Assembly (NCBI GenBank): GCA_004552515.1
Contig: SFOF01000046.1
Span: 1 to 13,012, forward strand
Source of the DNA: Clostridiales bacterium
Lineage (GTDB): Bacteria; Bacillota; Clostridia; Christensenellales; Aristaeellaceae
DNA length: 13,012 nucleotides
Direction of reading: 5' to 3'
Shown here: positions 7,601 to 13,012 of the stretch, one piece after another
Layout: each line of letters opens with the position of its first letter
Position numbering within the stretch: position 1 is the first letter of the stretch
Position numbers and translations under genes: made by a program
The notes under the pieces: generated by a model
Told to the model about the DNA's origin: nothing
Database searches by the model: none
What the model saw: the letters and a program-made list of their open reading frames with translations, nothing else

Positions 7601-8237
7601 CATCGCCGCGATCAAGGCGCGCATCCGCGAGATGGGGCCGATCAACGTGGCGGCGGTGGACGAATACCGCCAGACCTGCGAGCGCTATGAGGAACTGACC
7701 GTGCAGCGCGACGACCTCACGCGCGCGCAGCTCGACCTGATGGGCATCATAGACGACCTGATGAAGAAGATGGACGCGCAGTTCCGCGCCCAGTTCGCGC
7801 TGCTCAACGAGAACTTCAAGGAGACGTTCGTCAATCTGTTCGGCGGCGGCCGCGCGGAATTGCAGCTTGCCGACCCGAACGACGCGCTGAACTGCGGCAT
7901 AGAGGTCATCGCCCAGCCGCCCGGAAAGAAGCTGCAAATGCTCTCGCTGCTCTCCGGCGGCGAACGCGCGCTGACCGCCATCGCGATTCTCTTCGCCATG
8001 CTGAAGCTCAAGCCCACGCCGTTCTGCTTCCTGGACGAAATCGAGGCCGCGCTGGACGACGCGAACATCGACAACTTTGCCGAATATCTGCGCGACTACT
8101 CGAAAAACACGCAGTTCGTGGTCATCACCCACCGCAAGGGCACCATGGAGCGCTGCGACGCGCTCTACGGCGTGGCCATGGAGGAAAAGGGCGTATCGCG
8201 CATGGTGAGCGTCAAAATGGGCGACGCTCAGTACTGA
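4674..8237 (+). CDS. smc: Chromosome segregation protein SMC
   Basis: SMC is the ATP-driven core of bacterial condensin, working with ScpA and ScpB to organise and segregate the chromosome. The TTG start at 4674 gives 1187 residues, close to the ~1186 typical of Firmicutes SMC, and begins with RLKKLEIQGFKSFADR as family members do. Walker A is GPNGSGKS (31-38). A long coiled-coil arm (about 170-500), full of Glu/Arg/Ala/Gln heptads, leads to the hinge (about 520-670, GVHGVVATLI to GGSMTGGS). The second arm (about 680-1010) follows, and the C-terminal head carries the ABC signature LLSGGERALTAIA (near 1092-1104) and Walker B FCFLDEIEAALDD (1117-1129). The start codon overlaps the rnc stop, so translation is probably coupled. 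A longer open frame upstream is only the shadow of rnc. scpA and scpB are not in the window. ftsY follows after 33 bases. Confidence 0.97.
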   Translation: MRLKKLEIQGFKSFADRVEMTFENGITGVVGPNGSGKSNISDAVRWVLGEQSPKTLRGGKMEDVIFNGTEKRKKLGFCEVTLTFDNEDHALPSDYNEVAVTRRVYRSGEGEYMINRAPCRLKDIIDLFRDTGIGKEGYSLIGQGRIDEILSSKSEERRQVFEEAAGIVKFKSRKLEAERRMENTRANLARVEDIIAELEKRIEPLKEQSQTAREYLQLQSELKGLELNAFLVRSDRYNQRIAEQQDALNALDETIAKDTAEIEALSARRDAAQETLSRYEAEAAIQRETVQTLIRDVEACEGGVGVLREHISAAEREQKRLAGVVSSAEGDAQSTRQRTDDLSERIAAETKEALEAQRRLTALEAELTALNDTLIERERRCEELKASRIDAINRLSDVKSEQARYTAMEEALKNRIEALKNERGEGEGTLEERRTAVAEAEDNLRAERAEKERIDKDINALQQQLSMAAAQFDEKNERQRALTAQKQETASRLRVMEEMQRDYEGYQNSVKQVLLQARRTQGSGVHGVVATLITVPRKLERAIDMVLGGALQNIVVEREEDAKRMIDFLRNGRLGRATFLPLTSVKGRTLTREERSVLSMPGCVGLASELISFDPRYQGIVDSLLGRTVVAENLDSGIAIQRAGRHAFRLVTLDGDVMHSGGSMTGGSVTSRVTSLLSREREISEHRDRLKELTDQLIALQGELVTLEAERAALKQRRGELFEQSRQQEIACTREEAHLATARDALATQSEQNERIRLESERMTAQLNDIREAMAQLETRQAGAQQSGDDQQAEIARLNDEITALREDLGEKRRVVTDQRIVQAARERGLTALNDDLARLNGDGYELERQLEENRAALTDCRSALTADRERLESEQNRLTALKDSLNEERARFNATDKARTDAQEAVKTGTEQLDSLRAGLDSLSDKRHKNELTLTRLENEFKTLTDRIWEDYELSYAGAEEFRQADFKAGEADKRIAAIKARIREMGPINVAAVDEYRQTCERYEELTVQRDDLTRAQLDLMGIIDDLMKKMDAQFRAQFALLNENFKETFVNLFGGGRAELQLADPNDALNCGIEVIAQPPGKKLQMLSLLSGGERALTAIAILFAMLKLKPTPFCFLDEIEAALDDANIDNFAEYLRDYSKNTQFVVITHRKGTMERCDALYGVAMEEKGVSRMVSVKMGDAQY

Positions 8238-8270
8238 CCTTAATCATTTATCCATACGAGGTGACAAGAT

Positions 8271-9389
8271 ATGGCTCTGTTTGACAAGCTGAAGAGCAAG
8301 CTGGGCATCGGCCGCACGGAAAACCCGGCCGAGCCGGACAAGAAGGAAGAAAAGGCCGTGCCGGAAGCCCCGAAGGCCGAGAGCGTCGCGCCCGCCGAGG
8401 AAATAAAGCCCGCCGCCGAACCCGTTCAGCCGGAGGAAGCAAAGCAGCCCGCCGAGGAAGCGCCCGAAGCGCCGAAGGAGGAGCCGCGCAAGGAATCGGT
8501 TTTCGGCTGGCTGAAATCGCGGCTCACGCGCACGCACGACAATCTGTCCGCGAAGATGGACGATCTGGTCGAGAACGCGGGCGAGGTGGACGACGACTTC
8601 TTTGAAGAAATGACCGACATACTCATCATGGCCGACGTGGGCGTAAAGACCAGCGATCAGGCCGTGCAGACGCTGAAGGAGCGCTGCGGGAAAACGCCGA
8701 ACGTGACGCCGGCCGCCGCGCGCGAGATGCTGCGCGAGATTTTGATCGACATCATGGGCAGCGAGCCGATGCGCCTCAGCTCCCCGATGGTGCTCTTCGT
8801 CATCGGCGTGAACGGCGTGGGCAAAACCACGTCGATCGGCAAGCTGGCCGCGCGCCTCAAGACGGTGGGCCGCCGCGTCATCATCTGCGCGGGCGACACC
8901 TTCCGCGCCGCCGCCGCCGATCAGCTGACCGTCTGGGCCGAGCGTGCGGGCGTGCCGATCGTCAAGCAGAAGGAGGGCGCCGACCCCGCCGCCGTGGTGT
9001 TCGACGGCATACAGGCCGCCAAGCAGCGCGGCGCGGACGTGCTGATCGTGGATACCGCCGGCCGCCTGCACAACAAGAGCCACCTGATGGAGGAGCTGAA
9101 GAAGATGGCGCGCGTCATCAGCCGCGAGTTCCCCGAGGCGAAAACGCGCTCCCTGCTGGTCATCGACGCGACGACCGGCCAGAACGGTCTGGCTCAGGCC
9201 GAGGTGTTCAAGGACGTGGCCGATCTGGAGGGCATTATCCTGACCAAGCTGGACGGCACGGCCAAGGGCGGCATCGCCATCGCCATACGCAGCGAGCTGG
9301 GTCTGCCGGTGCGCTACATCGGCGTGGGCGAGCAGCTCGACGACCTGCGCCCCTTCGACGCGAAGGAATTCATCGACGCGATCCTGTGA
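8271..9389 (+). CDS. ftsY: Signal recognition particle receptor FtsY
   Basis: FtsY is the membrane-associated GTPase that docks the SRP (Ffh) and delivers membrane proteins to SecYEG. The 372 residues show a short basic N-terminus (MALFDKLKSKLG), a low-complexity charged A domain rich in Glu, Pro, Ala and Lys (about 15-75), the helical N domain (about 76-165) and the GTPase G domain. G motifs are GVNGVGKTT (179-187), DTFRAAAADQL (209-219), DTAGR (261-265) and TKLD (325-328), and the C-terminal GVGEQLDDLRPF (351-362) is typical of SRP GTPases. The DTFRAAA wording distinguishes FtsY from Ffh. The start has GAGGTGA six bases upstream of the ATG region. It closes the rnc-smc-ftsY operon; ylxM and ffh, frequent next neighbours in Firmicutes, do not follow here. 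Confidence 0.97.
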   Translation: MALFDKLKSKLGIGRTENPAEPDKKEEKAVPEAPKAESVAPAEEIKPAAEPVQPEEAKQPAEEAPEAPKEEPRKESVFGWLKSRLTRTHDNLSAKMDDLVENAGEVDDDFFEEMTDILIMADVGVKTSDQAVQTLKERCGKTPNVTPAAAREMLREILIDIMGSEPMRLSSPMVLFVIGVNGVGKTTSIGKLAARLKTVGRRVIICAGDTFRAAAADQLTVWAERAGVPIVKQKEGADPAAVVFDGIQAAKQRGADVLIVDTAGRLHNKSHLMEELKKMARVISREFPEAKTRSLLVIDATTGQNGLAQAEVFKDVADLEGIILTKLDGTAKGGIAIAIRSELGLPVRYIGVGEQLDDLRPFDAKEFIDAIL

Positions 9390-9395
9390 TTCTTT

Positions 9396-9430
9396 CACCC
9401 CGCTCCCCGTTTGAGGCGCGGGGTGTGTTT
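9396..9430 (+). terminator. Probable intrinsic terminator after ftsY
   Basis: CACCCCGC (9396-9403) pairs perfectly with GCGGGGTG (9418-9425) around a 14-base loop that can form a further short CTC/GAG pairing. A modest T-rich tail (TGTTTAT) follows. It begins six bases after the ftsY stop, which fits the end of the rnc-smc-ftsY transcript. The weak T tract lowers confidence. Confidence 0.65.
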
Positions 9431-9542
9431 ATAAGTGCGCTTGCGGCGGGCAGCGGCTCGTTGGGGCTGGCTCTGAAATGATTGGCGCGATGCGCAGAGG
9501 AAAAGGCGCACGTCCGGCTACGGCTTGGAGTGATGCAAACAC

Positions 9543-9606
9543 AGTACGGAACGAACGCGAAAGCGGCGTTTGCACTGGCTCGCGCACCGCGCTTGCATAC
9601 GGCTGA
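9543..9606 (+). repeat. Diverged intergenic repeat, copy 1
   Basis: This copy aligns with 9762-9826 at roughly 75-80 % by eye. Shared blocks include ACG..CGCGAA, AGCGGCGT, CGCGC, CCGCG.TTGCA and CGGCTG. Translated forward, the two copies give related peptides (AKAAFALARAPRLHTAE here), but the second copy lies in another frame of the region. Confidence 0.55.
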
Positions 9607-9761
9607 GACGAACGCCGCATGGAAAGAGCGCTTCTCCATGACGCTTGCTCGAATGGATGAGCCGATGCGGGCGTTCAAGGCATGGCGACAGGGGCAAAAC
9701 CCGCCGTAGCCGACAGGGCGAAAGGGCGCGCCTGTCTGTAACTCTGAACGGCGAAAAGAAC

Positions 9762-9826
9762 TATACGAAACGGGCGCGAAAAGCGGCGTATACAATGGCC
9801 CACGCGCCGCGATTGCACGCGGCTGT
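9762..9826 (+). repeat. Diverged intergenic repeat, copy 2
   Basis: This is the partner of 9543-9606, starting about 219 bases later in the same orientation. Weaker resemblance seems to continue for ~25 bases beyond the core (GGAAAGAGCGCTTC near 9621 versus TGAAAGAAGCGCC near 9839), so the ancestral unit was probably about 100 bases long. Confidence 0.55.
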
Positions 9827-9900
9827 TGGCTTCTGTTTGAAAGAAGCGCCGACGCTTAAAACGCGGCAAAATCACCCTGATTTAAGAAAGGAGCATAACC

Positions 9901-10860
9901 ATGCTTTTGCGGCGCGGACTGATCGTCCATCCCGAAGAGCTGGACGAAATCTGGCTGGACGAGCTGGAGAAAACGAACCTCAACGTGCTGGGGCTGCATC
10001 CCGTCGGCGGCAAAAGCGCGGCGCGGACGCTCGAGGCGGCCATTGAGCGGCACAAATCGCCCGAATTTCAGCGGCTCATCGCGCGAGCGAAGGGACTGGG
10101 ACTGACTGTCGAATACGAGGCGCACGCGCTGGGGTATCTGCTGCCGAGGGGGCTGTTTGAGACGCATCCCGAATACTTCCGCATGGACGAGCGCGGAAAC
10201 CGTCTGCCCGACGCGAATCTGTGCCCCTCGAACGCGGACGCGCTGGCGCTGGTCGAGGAAAACGCCGAAAAGCTGACGAAGGCGCTGGACACGGGCAGCG
10301 CACGGCGGTTCTGGTGGCCGGACGACGTATCCGGCAAGCTGTGCCACTGCCCGCTCTGCCGCGCCCTGAACGGCGGCGATCAGCTGCTGCGCATCACGAA
10401 CGCCATTCACCGCGGCGTTCGACGCGCCGATCCGCAGGCGCGCACCGCCTATCTGGCCTATCACGACGGCCTGACTCTCCCCCGCCGCACCGAGCCGGAG
10501 GATGGACTGTTCCTCGAATACGCGCCGATCAGCCGCGATCACCACAGACCGATCGCCGATAAGGACTGCGCCGAAAACGCCGCGCAGACCGAAACGCTCG
10601 AGGCGCTTTTGTCGTTCTTCGGGCGAAAAAACGCGCAGGTGCTGGAATACTGGATGGACAATTCGCTCTTTTCCGGATGGAAGAAGCCGCCCAGACGCTT
10701 TGCGCTCGACAGGGACGTAATGGCGCGGGACGTTGAATTTTATGAAGGGCTGGGGTTTGAGTCGATCACGAGCTTTAGCTGCTTCCTCGGCGCGGATTAT
10801 CGCGCGCTGTATGGACTGCCGCCGGTGGAGGCGTATGCGCGGATTCTGAGCGGAGTATGA
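9901..10860 (+). CDS. DUF4838 domain protein, putative glycoside-hydrolase-like
   Basis: This 319-residue protein matches the pattern I know for DUF4838: HPEYFRMDERGNRLPDANLCPS (in two parts, 89-110), WWPDD (138-142), the Cys cluster CHCPLC (148-153), GDQLLRITNAIH (159-170), AYLAYHDG (183-190), LEYAPISRD (205-213), VLEYWMDNSLFSGW (247-260) and SITSFSCFLG (288-297). DUF4838 proteins are usually larger, multi-domain and linked to polysaccharide breakdown with a TIM-barrel fold; this short form has only the core. WWPDD and LEYWMD hold acidic residues that could be catalytic, and CxCxxC could bind a metal; both are guesses. There is no signal peptide, so it should be cytoplasmic. The start has a good AAAGGAG site. 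It stands alone between two repeat-bearing intergenic stretches. The substrate is unknown. Confidence 0.78.
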   Translation: MLLRRGLIVHPEELDEIWLDELEKTNLNVLGLHPVGGKSAARTLEAAIERHKSPEFQRLIARAKGLGLTVEYEAHALGYLLPRGLFETHPEYFRMDERGNRLPDANLCPSNADALALVEENAEKLTKALDTGSARRFWWPDDVSGKLCHCPLCRALNGGDQLLRITNAIHRGVRRADPQARTAYLAYHDGLTLPRRTEPEDGLFLEYAPISRDHHRPIADKDCAENAAQTETLEALLSFFGRKNAQVLEYWMDNSLFSGWKKPPRRFALDRDVMARDVEFYEGLGFESITSFSCFLGADYRALYGLPPVEAYARILSGV

Positions 10861-10867
10861 GCGCGCG

Positions 10868-10882
10868 GCGGATCTCGTCCGC
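10868..10882 (+). other. Short hairpin just after the DUF4838 stop
   Basis: GCGGA (10868-10872) pairs with TCCGC (10878-10882) around a 5-base loop. It is followed only by TTCACGAT, with no T run, so it is at best a weak transcription end or a 3' stabilising hairpin. Confidence 0.25.
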
Positions 10883-10945
10883 TTCACGATAGGCGCGGAA
10901 AACGGCGAGAATGTACGGCGCGGCGGGTTCCGCGGCAGGCGTCCT

Positions 10946-10980
10946 ATGGCGCACACGCGCCATGAAGCTCCGGCGTGTGC
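10946..10980. other. Two mutually exclusive hairpins
   Basis: ATGGCGC (10946-10952) pairs perfectly with GCGCCAT (10957-10963) around the loop ACAC. Alternatively GCACACGC (10951-10958) pairs perfectly with GCGTGTGC (10973-10980) around a 14-base loop. The two stems share bases 10951-10958 and cannot form together. No T run follows on the plus strand. It may be part of the intergenic repeat region or a switchable RNA structure; no gene is clearly downstream on either strand within reach. Confidence 0.4.
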
Positions 10981-11016
10981 GATGACATGAAGATACAATG
11001 CGCAGCGACTTGCCCA

Positions 11017-11129
11017 GCGGAAAGCCCACGATCATGACGAATGTGCGCGGCGGCGATGCGGACAAGACGCGGCGCGTATTGGCCGCACACGCTGAATAGA
11101 GAGCGCGCGCGATGAGATTGCGCCGCCGC
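11017..11129. repeat. Tandem intergenic repeat, copy A (113 bases)
   Basis: This copy is almost identical to 11173-11287: two substitutions (A/G at 11031, G/A at 11076) and one 2-base deletion in the AGAGAG stretch. The spacer between the copies is 43 bases, giving a period of 156. Inside, TGTGCG (11042-11047) can pair with CGCACA (11084-11089) and ATGCG (11056-11060) with CGCGT (11073-11077). Open frames run across it on the minus strand, but the 2-base length difference throws the two copies into different frames, which argues against coding. Confidence 0.85.
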
Positions 11130-11172
11130 TCTGACGGCACTGCGCCCATGCCGAATGTACGCGGCGAGACGG

Positions 11173-11287
11173 GCGGAAAGCCCACGGTCATGACGAATGT
11201 GCGCGGCGGCGATGCGGACAAGACGCGGCGCATATTGGCCGCACACGCTGAATAGAGAGAGCGCGCGCGATGAGATTGCGCCGCCGC
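11173..11287. repeat. Tandem intergenic repeat, copy B (115 bases)
   Basis: This is the near-identical partner of 11017-11129. The internal 5-bp stem is kept despite a base change: copy A has CGCGT (G-U pair) where copy B has CGCAT (A-U pair). A shorter piece of the motif, CATGCCGAATGTACGCGGCG (11148-11167), lies in the spacer and resembles the CATGACGAATGTGCGCGGCG found inside both copies, so the region has been built by repeated duplication. Confidence 0.85.
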
Positions 11288-11296
11288 GCGGAGGAT

Positions 11297-11326
11297 AAAA
11301 CGGCGCGCCCATGAATGAAGCGCGCC
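11297..11326 (-). terminator. Possible second minus-strand terminator
   Basis: GGCGCGC (11302-11308) pairs perfectly with GCGCGCC (11320-11326) around an 11-base loop. On the minus strand it is followed by GTTTTAT (from TAAAAC at 11296-11301). It lies downstream of the main HD-gene terminator and could act as a back-up stop. Confidence 0.45.
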
Positions 11327-11334
11327 CTTATGAC

Positions 11335-11374
11335 GAAAAACGCCCCGCATGGCCGAAAGCGACGGCTTGCGGGG
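11335..11374 (-). terminator. Intrinsic terminator of the HD-domain gene, probably bidirectional
   Basis: CCCCGCA (11343-11349) pairs with TGCGGGG (11368-11374), with a further GCCG/CGGC pairing in the loop. On the minus strand, five T follow (A run at 11336-11340), so it ends the HD-domain transcript, whose stop is 26 bases away. On the plus strand a T-rich tail (ATTTTGCTTTTTT) also follows, so it may stop transcription arriving from the DUF4838 side too. Confidence 0.75.
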
Positions 11375-11399
11375 GATTTTGCTTTTTTCAGTTTTGCGT

Positions 11400-11876
11400 T
11401 TATTCCTTCAGCGTCAGGCCCAGGCGCACGGCCAGCGTTTCCTCGAGCGCGCACCACTTGTCGGCCAGGCAGACGATCCAGCTTTCGCGGAAGCGCGGCG
11501 GCCTGAGCGTGAGCGGAAACATATGCTTGGCGATCACATCGCGTTCGCGCGGGGACAGGCCGAAATCAGCCGAGGCGTTCTTCAGTGCGGCGGCGGGATG
11601 ATGGAAGCCGTGCCATTTGTGCGACGCGTCCTTCTCATGCCAGTCATAGAGAAAGTAATCGTGCAGCAGCGCCCCGCGCACCAGCGCGCGCATATCGGCC
11701 TTCAGCCGCAGCCAGCGCGCCAGACGGACGCTGCGGGAGGCCACGCGCAGAGAATGGCGATAGCAGCTGATGTCGCCGTGCTGCATGAAGCGCTTTTCCC
11801 GAGCCATGCCCTTTGATTTGAGAATGTCCGCGCCCCAGCGGCGCACTGTTTCCTGATCTCGGATGATTCGGGTCAT
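11400..11876 (-). CDS. HD-domain phosphohydrolase-like protein
   Basis: This 158-residue soluble protein belongs to a small HD-superfamily group common in clostridia. The metal-binding pattern is visible: His33 and His41 in MQHGDISCYRHSL, His72-Asp73 in GALLHDYFLYDWHEK, His89/His92-His93 in HGFHHPAAALKNA, His118 in AKHMFPLTLRPP, and Asp139 in CLADKW. HD proteins hydrolyse phosphate esters (nucleotides, cyclic nucleotides and others) with one or two metal ions; nothing here tells the substrate, and the absence of extra domains argues against a RelA/SpoT or HD-GYP role. The ATG at 11874-11876 (minus) is supported by a perfect AAAGGAGG ribosome binding site six bases upstream. The gene lies 185 bases downstream of the YhaM-like gene on the same strand; I see no strong promoter between them, though TATGAT occurs in that gap. 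Confidence 0.88.
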   Translation of the reverse strand: MTRIIRDQETVRRWGADILKSKGMAREKRFMQHGDISCYRHSLRVASRSVRLARWLRLKADMRALVRGALLHDYFLYDWHEKDASHKWHGFHHPAAALKNASADFGLSPRERDVIAKHMFPLTLRPPRFRESWIVCLADKWCALEETLAVRLGLTLKE

Positions 11877-11882
11877 TGATTG

Positions 11883-11890
11883 CCTCCTTT
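11883..11890 (-). promoter_or_regulatory. Ribosome binding site of the HD-domain gene
   Basis: CCTCCTTT on the plus strand reads AAAGGAGG on the minus strand, with six bases to the ATG. This is a near-perfect anti-16S match and fixes the start of the HD-domain gene. Confidence 0.85.
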
Positions 11891-12061
11891 ACAGGCTGAG
11901 TGTGAAGCGGATAGCTCCGTGCGGATTTTCCAAAAGACGCGCCGCTCACCGCCCCGTCCCTTGACGAACAGCGGAATTTGCCCGACCCGATCATAAAGCC
12001 AGCATACCGGCGGGCCTACGCGCGAGAACGTGCCTGCGGCAATGCGCGGGCGAAAACGCGC
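11891..12061. other. Intergenic gap between the YhaM-like and HD-domain genes
   Basis: I see no gene here. Small inverted repeats such as TGCC/GGCA near 12031-12041 and GC-rich blocks after the yhaM stop could contribute to termination, but there is no clean stem followed by a T run on the minus strand. TATGAT on the minus strand (near 11991-11996) could be a -10 box for the HD gene, though no good -35 box is placed before it. Confidence 0.3.
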
Positions 12062-13012
12062 CTATTCCTCGCCCTTTTCTGCGCTTTTCGGCGCGCGCTC
12101 ACGGCGGTAGAGCCGACGCTCGAGCGACCAGATGCGCTCGGTGAACGTGCCGGGCGCGACGTTTTTAAGCGCGCTGTCCATCTCAAACATCCGCGCGTCG
12201 AGCAGGTCGAGGATGTGCAGCACCTCGGCCTCAGGGAACATGGGCGGCTTCGGGCTGCCGTATTCGGGCAGATCGTGATGCGAGAGGATCATGTGCTCCA
12301 GCATGAGCCGCGTTTCCTCGCGGATGGAGAGCGCCTCGCAGGCCTTGTCCAGCTCGCTCACGCCGCGCACGATGTGCCCCAGCAGCTGACCCTCGCGCGA
12401 ATAATCGATCGCCACGCCGCTCGCGTCGGCGCGGATCTCGGTGATCTTGCACAGATCGTGCAGAATCACGCCCGCAGCCAGCAGATCGCTGTCCAGCTGG
12501 TCGTATATGCCGCACACCGCGTCGGCCATGCGCAGCATGGTGCTCGTGTGGTGCAGCAGGCCGCTGCGCTCGGCGTGATGCAGCCGCGTGGCCGCCGGAT
12601 AGTACATCAGCGCCTCGCCGCACTGATCGAGCCGGTAGCTCACCAGCCTTTTAAGCTCCTCATCCCGCATCCGCTCCACGCGGCTTTTGATCACCGAGAG
12701 CATATCCTCCGGCGGATAGGGCGCGCAGGGCAGAAGCAGACTCATGTCCACGCCGTCCTTTTCAGTCACGGGGCGCAGCTTATCGACGCGCAGCTGCGGG
12801 CGGCCGTTGTACTCCTGCATCATGGCGCGGATCTTGATCACCGTGCCGGCGGCGGGCGGCTGAACAGTTCCGTCCCACATCTTGGCATTGAACTCGCCGG
12901 ACACGTCGCCCAGCGTCATATCGAGGAATTTGCTGCCGTTGGAGGACGTGCGCTGCTCGGACGCCTTCACCAGCACATAGCCCTCAAACATCTGATTTTT
13001 GATCAGCTGAGA
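12062..13012 (-). CDS. yhaM: YhaM-like 3'-5' exoribonuclease (5' partial)
   Basis: This protein has the YhaM architecture: an N-terminal OB-fold nucleic-acid binding domain and a C-terminal HD domain. YhaM is a Firmicutes exoribonuclease that trims RNA (and single-stranded DNA) from the 3' end. Counting from the Met at 12991, the OB fold spans about 1-80 (GYVLVKASEQRTSSNGSKFL, LTLGDVSGEFNAKMWDG-like pattern), and the HD domain about 130-290 with GLLHHT (144-149), LHDL (177-180, the His-Asp pair) and ILSHHD (235-240). It ends in a charged tail (KSAEKGEE) at TAG 12062-12064. The frame stays open to the right edge (SQLIKNQ before that Met) and no ribosome binding site precedes the Met, so the true start is probably beyond the window. 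The length to the edge, 316 residues, is close to the 314 of B. subtilis YhaM. Confidence 0.9.
   Translation of the reverse strand, partial: SQLIKNQMFEGYVLVKASEQRTSSNGSKFLDMTLGDVSGEFNAKMWDGTVQPPAAGTVIKIRAMMQEYNGRPQLRVDKLRPVTEKDGVDMSLLLPCAPYPPEDMLSVIKSRVERMRDEELKRLVSYRLDQCGEALMYYPAATRLHHAERSGLLHHTSTMLRMADAVCGIYDQLDSDLLAAGVILHDLCKITEIRADASGVAIDYSREGQLLGHIVRGVSELDKACEALSIREETRLMLEHMILSHHDLPEYGSPKPPMFPEAEVLHILDLLDARMFEMDSALKNVAPGTFTERIWSLERRLYRRERAPKSAEKGEE

Larger units (their letters stand above)
9431..9900. other. Gene-poor intergenic stretch with diverged repeats
   Basis: I see no convincing gene in these ~470 bases. Small open frames exist on both strands (for example 9482-9709 plus and 9370-9795 minus), but they lack ribosome binding sites and recognisable domains, and the repeated peptide they encode appears in two different frames. 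Besides the two repeat copies listed separately, there are inverted repeats: TGCAAAC (9534-9540) with GTTTGCA (9568-9574); GACAGGGCG (9712-9720) with CGC-G-CCTGTC (9727-9736, one bulge); and GCTTCT with AGAAGC around 9829-9848. A real ribosome binding site (AAAGGAG) appears only at the very end, serving the DUF4838 gene. Together this looks like remnants of an intergenic repeat family or structured RNA. Confidence 0.5.

Noticed and set aside
9482..9709. 75-residue open frame after ftsY (and 9370-9795 on the minus strand)
   Set aside because: No ribosome binding site, no recognisable domain, and the repeated peptide lies in different frames in the two repeat copies, so a repeat explains it better than a gene.
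11017..11287. CRISPR-like array
   Set aside because: The repeat units are 113-115 bases with a single 43-base spacer, far outside CRISPR repeat and spacer sizes, and no cas gene is present.
10775..11457. Minus-strand open frames (191, 122 and 89 aa) across the tandem repeats
   Set aside because: Arg/Ala/Ser-rich translations; the 2-base difference between the repeat copies shifts the frame, so no single protein is preserved.
11644..11994. 116-residue minus-strand frame overlapping the HD-domain gene
   Set aside because: It is in a different frame over the HD gene, which has the perfect ribosome binding site and clear HD motifs.

Overview
The window reads as a chromosome segment from a GC-rich (roughly 60-65 % by eye) low-abundance-type Firmicute, most likely a Clostridia member of the Christensenellales/Oscillospirales kind. 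The clues are the gene order plsX-acpP-rnc-smc-ftsY (a Firmicutes arrangement), strong AGGAGG-type ribosome binding sites, GTG and TTG starts, a YhaM-type exoribonuclease and a small clostridial HD-domain protein. The lineage is an inference from gene content, not a measured placement.

Layout, left to right. (1) 1-866: the last 51 residues of a DUF1538 membrane protein, followed 14 bases later by a protein built of two P-II-like domains; together they look like a transporter and its cytoplasmic sensor. A clear intrinsic terminator (881-918) closes this unit. (2) 972-3618: a consensus sigma-70/sigma-A promoter (TTGACA, 17 bases, TATAAT) drives plsX, acpP and a sialidase-like BNR/Asp-box protein. 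fabD and fabG, which often lie between plsX and acpP in Firmicutes, are absent. A 16-base tandem repeat sits at the predicted transcription start and may be an operator. (3) 3619-3993: a gene-free stretch with a probable terminator and then a ~250-base, visibly AT-richer element whose two halves fold onto each other in several nested inverted repeats with small perfect hairpins in the middle. (4) 3994-9389: rnc, smc (start overlapping the rnc stop as TTGA) and ftsY, a compact housekeeping operon ending in a hairpin terminator. (5) 9390-9900: about 0.5 kb without a convincing gene, holding two diverged copies of a ~65-base repeat. (6) 9901-10860: a short stand-alone DUF4838 (putative glycoside-hydrolase-like) protein. 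(7) 10861-11399: another gene-free stretch with a pair of mutually exclusive hairpins, two ~98 % identical 113/115-base tandem repeats (period 156), and terminators facing the minus-strand gene. (8) 11400-13012, minus strand: a small HD-domain phosphohydrolase and a YhaM-like 3'-5' exoribonuclease (OB fold plus HD domain) that runs off the right edge.

The housekeeping genes cover membrane lipid synthesis (PlsX, ACP), RNA processing (RNase III, YhaM), chromosome organisation (SMC) and membrane protein targeting (FtsY). The accessory content consists of two probable glycan-related enzymes (sialidase-like, DUF4838) and three repeat-bearing intergenic stretches. I see no CRISPR array, tRNA, rRNA, transposase or phage gene. 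The least explained parts are the nested fold-back element (3694-3943), the two intergenic repeat families, and the DUF1538/double P-II pair.
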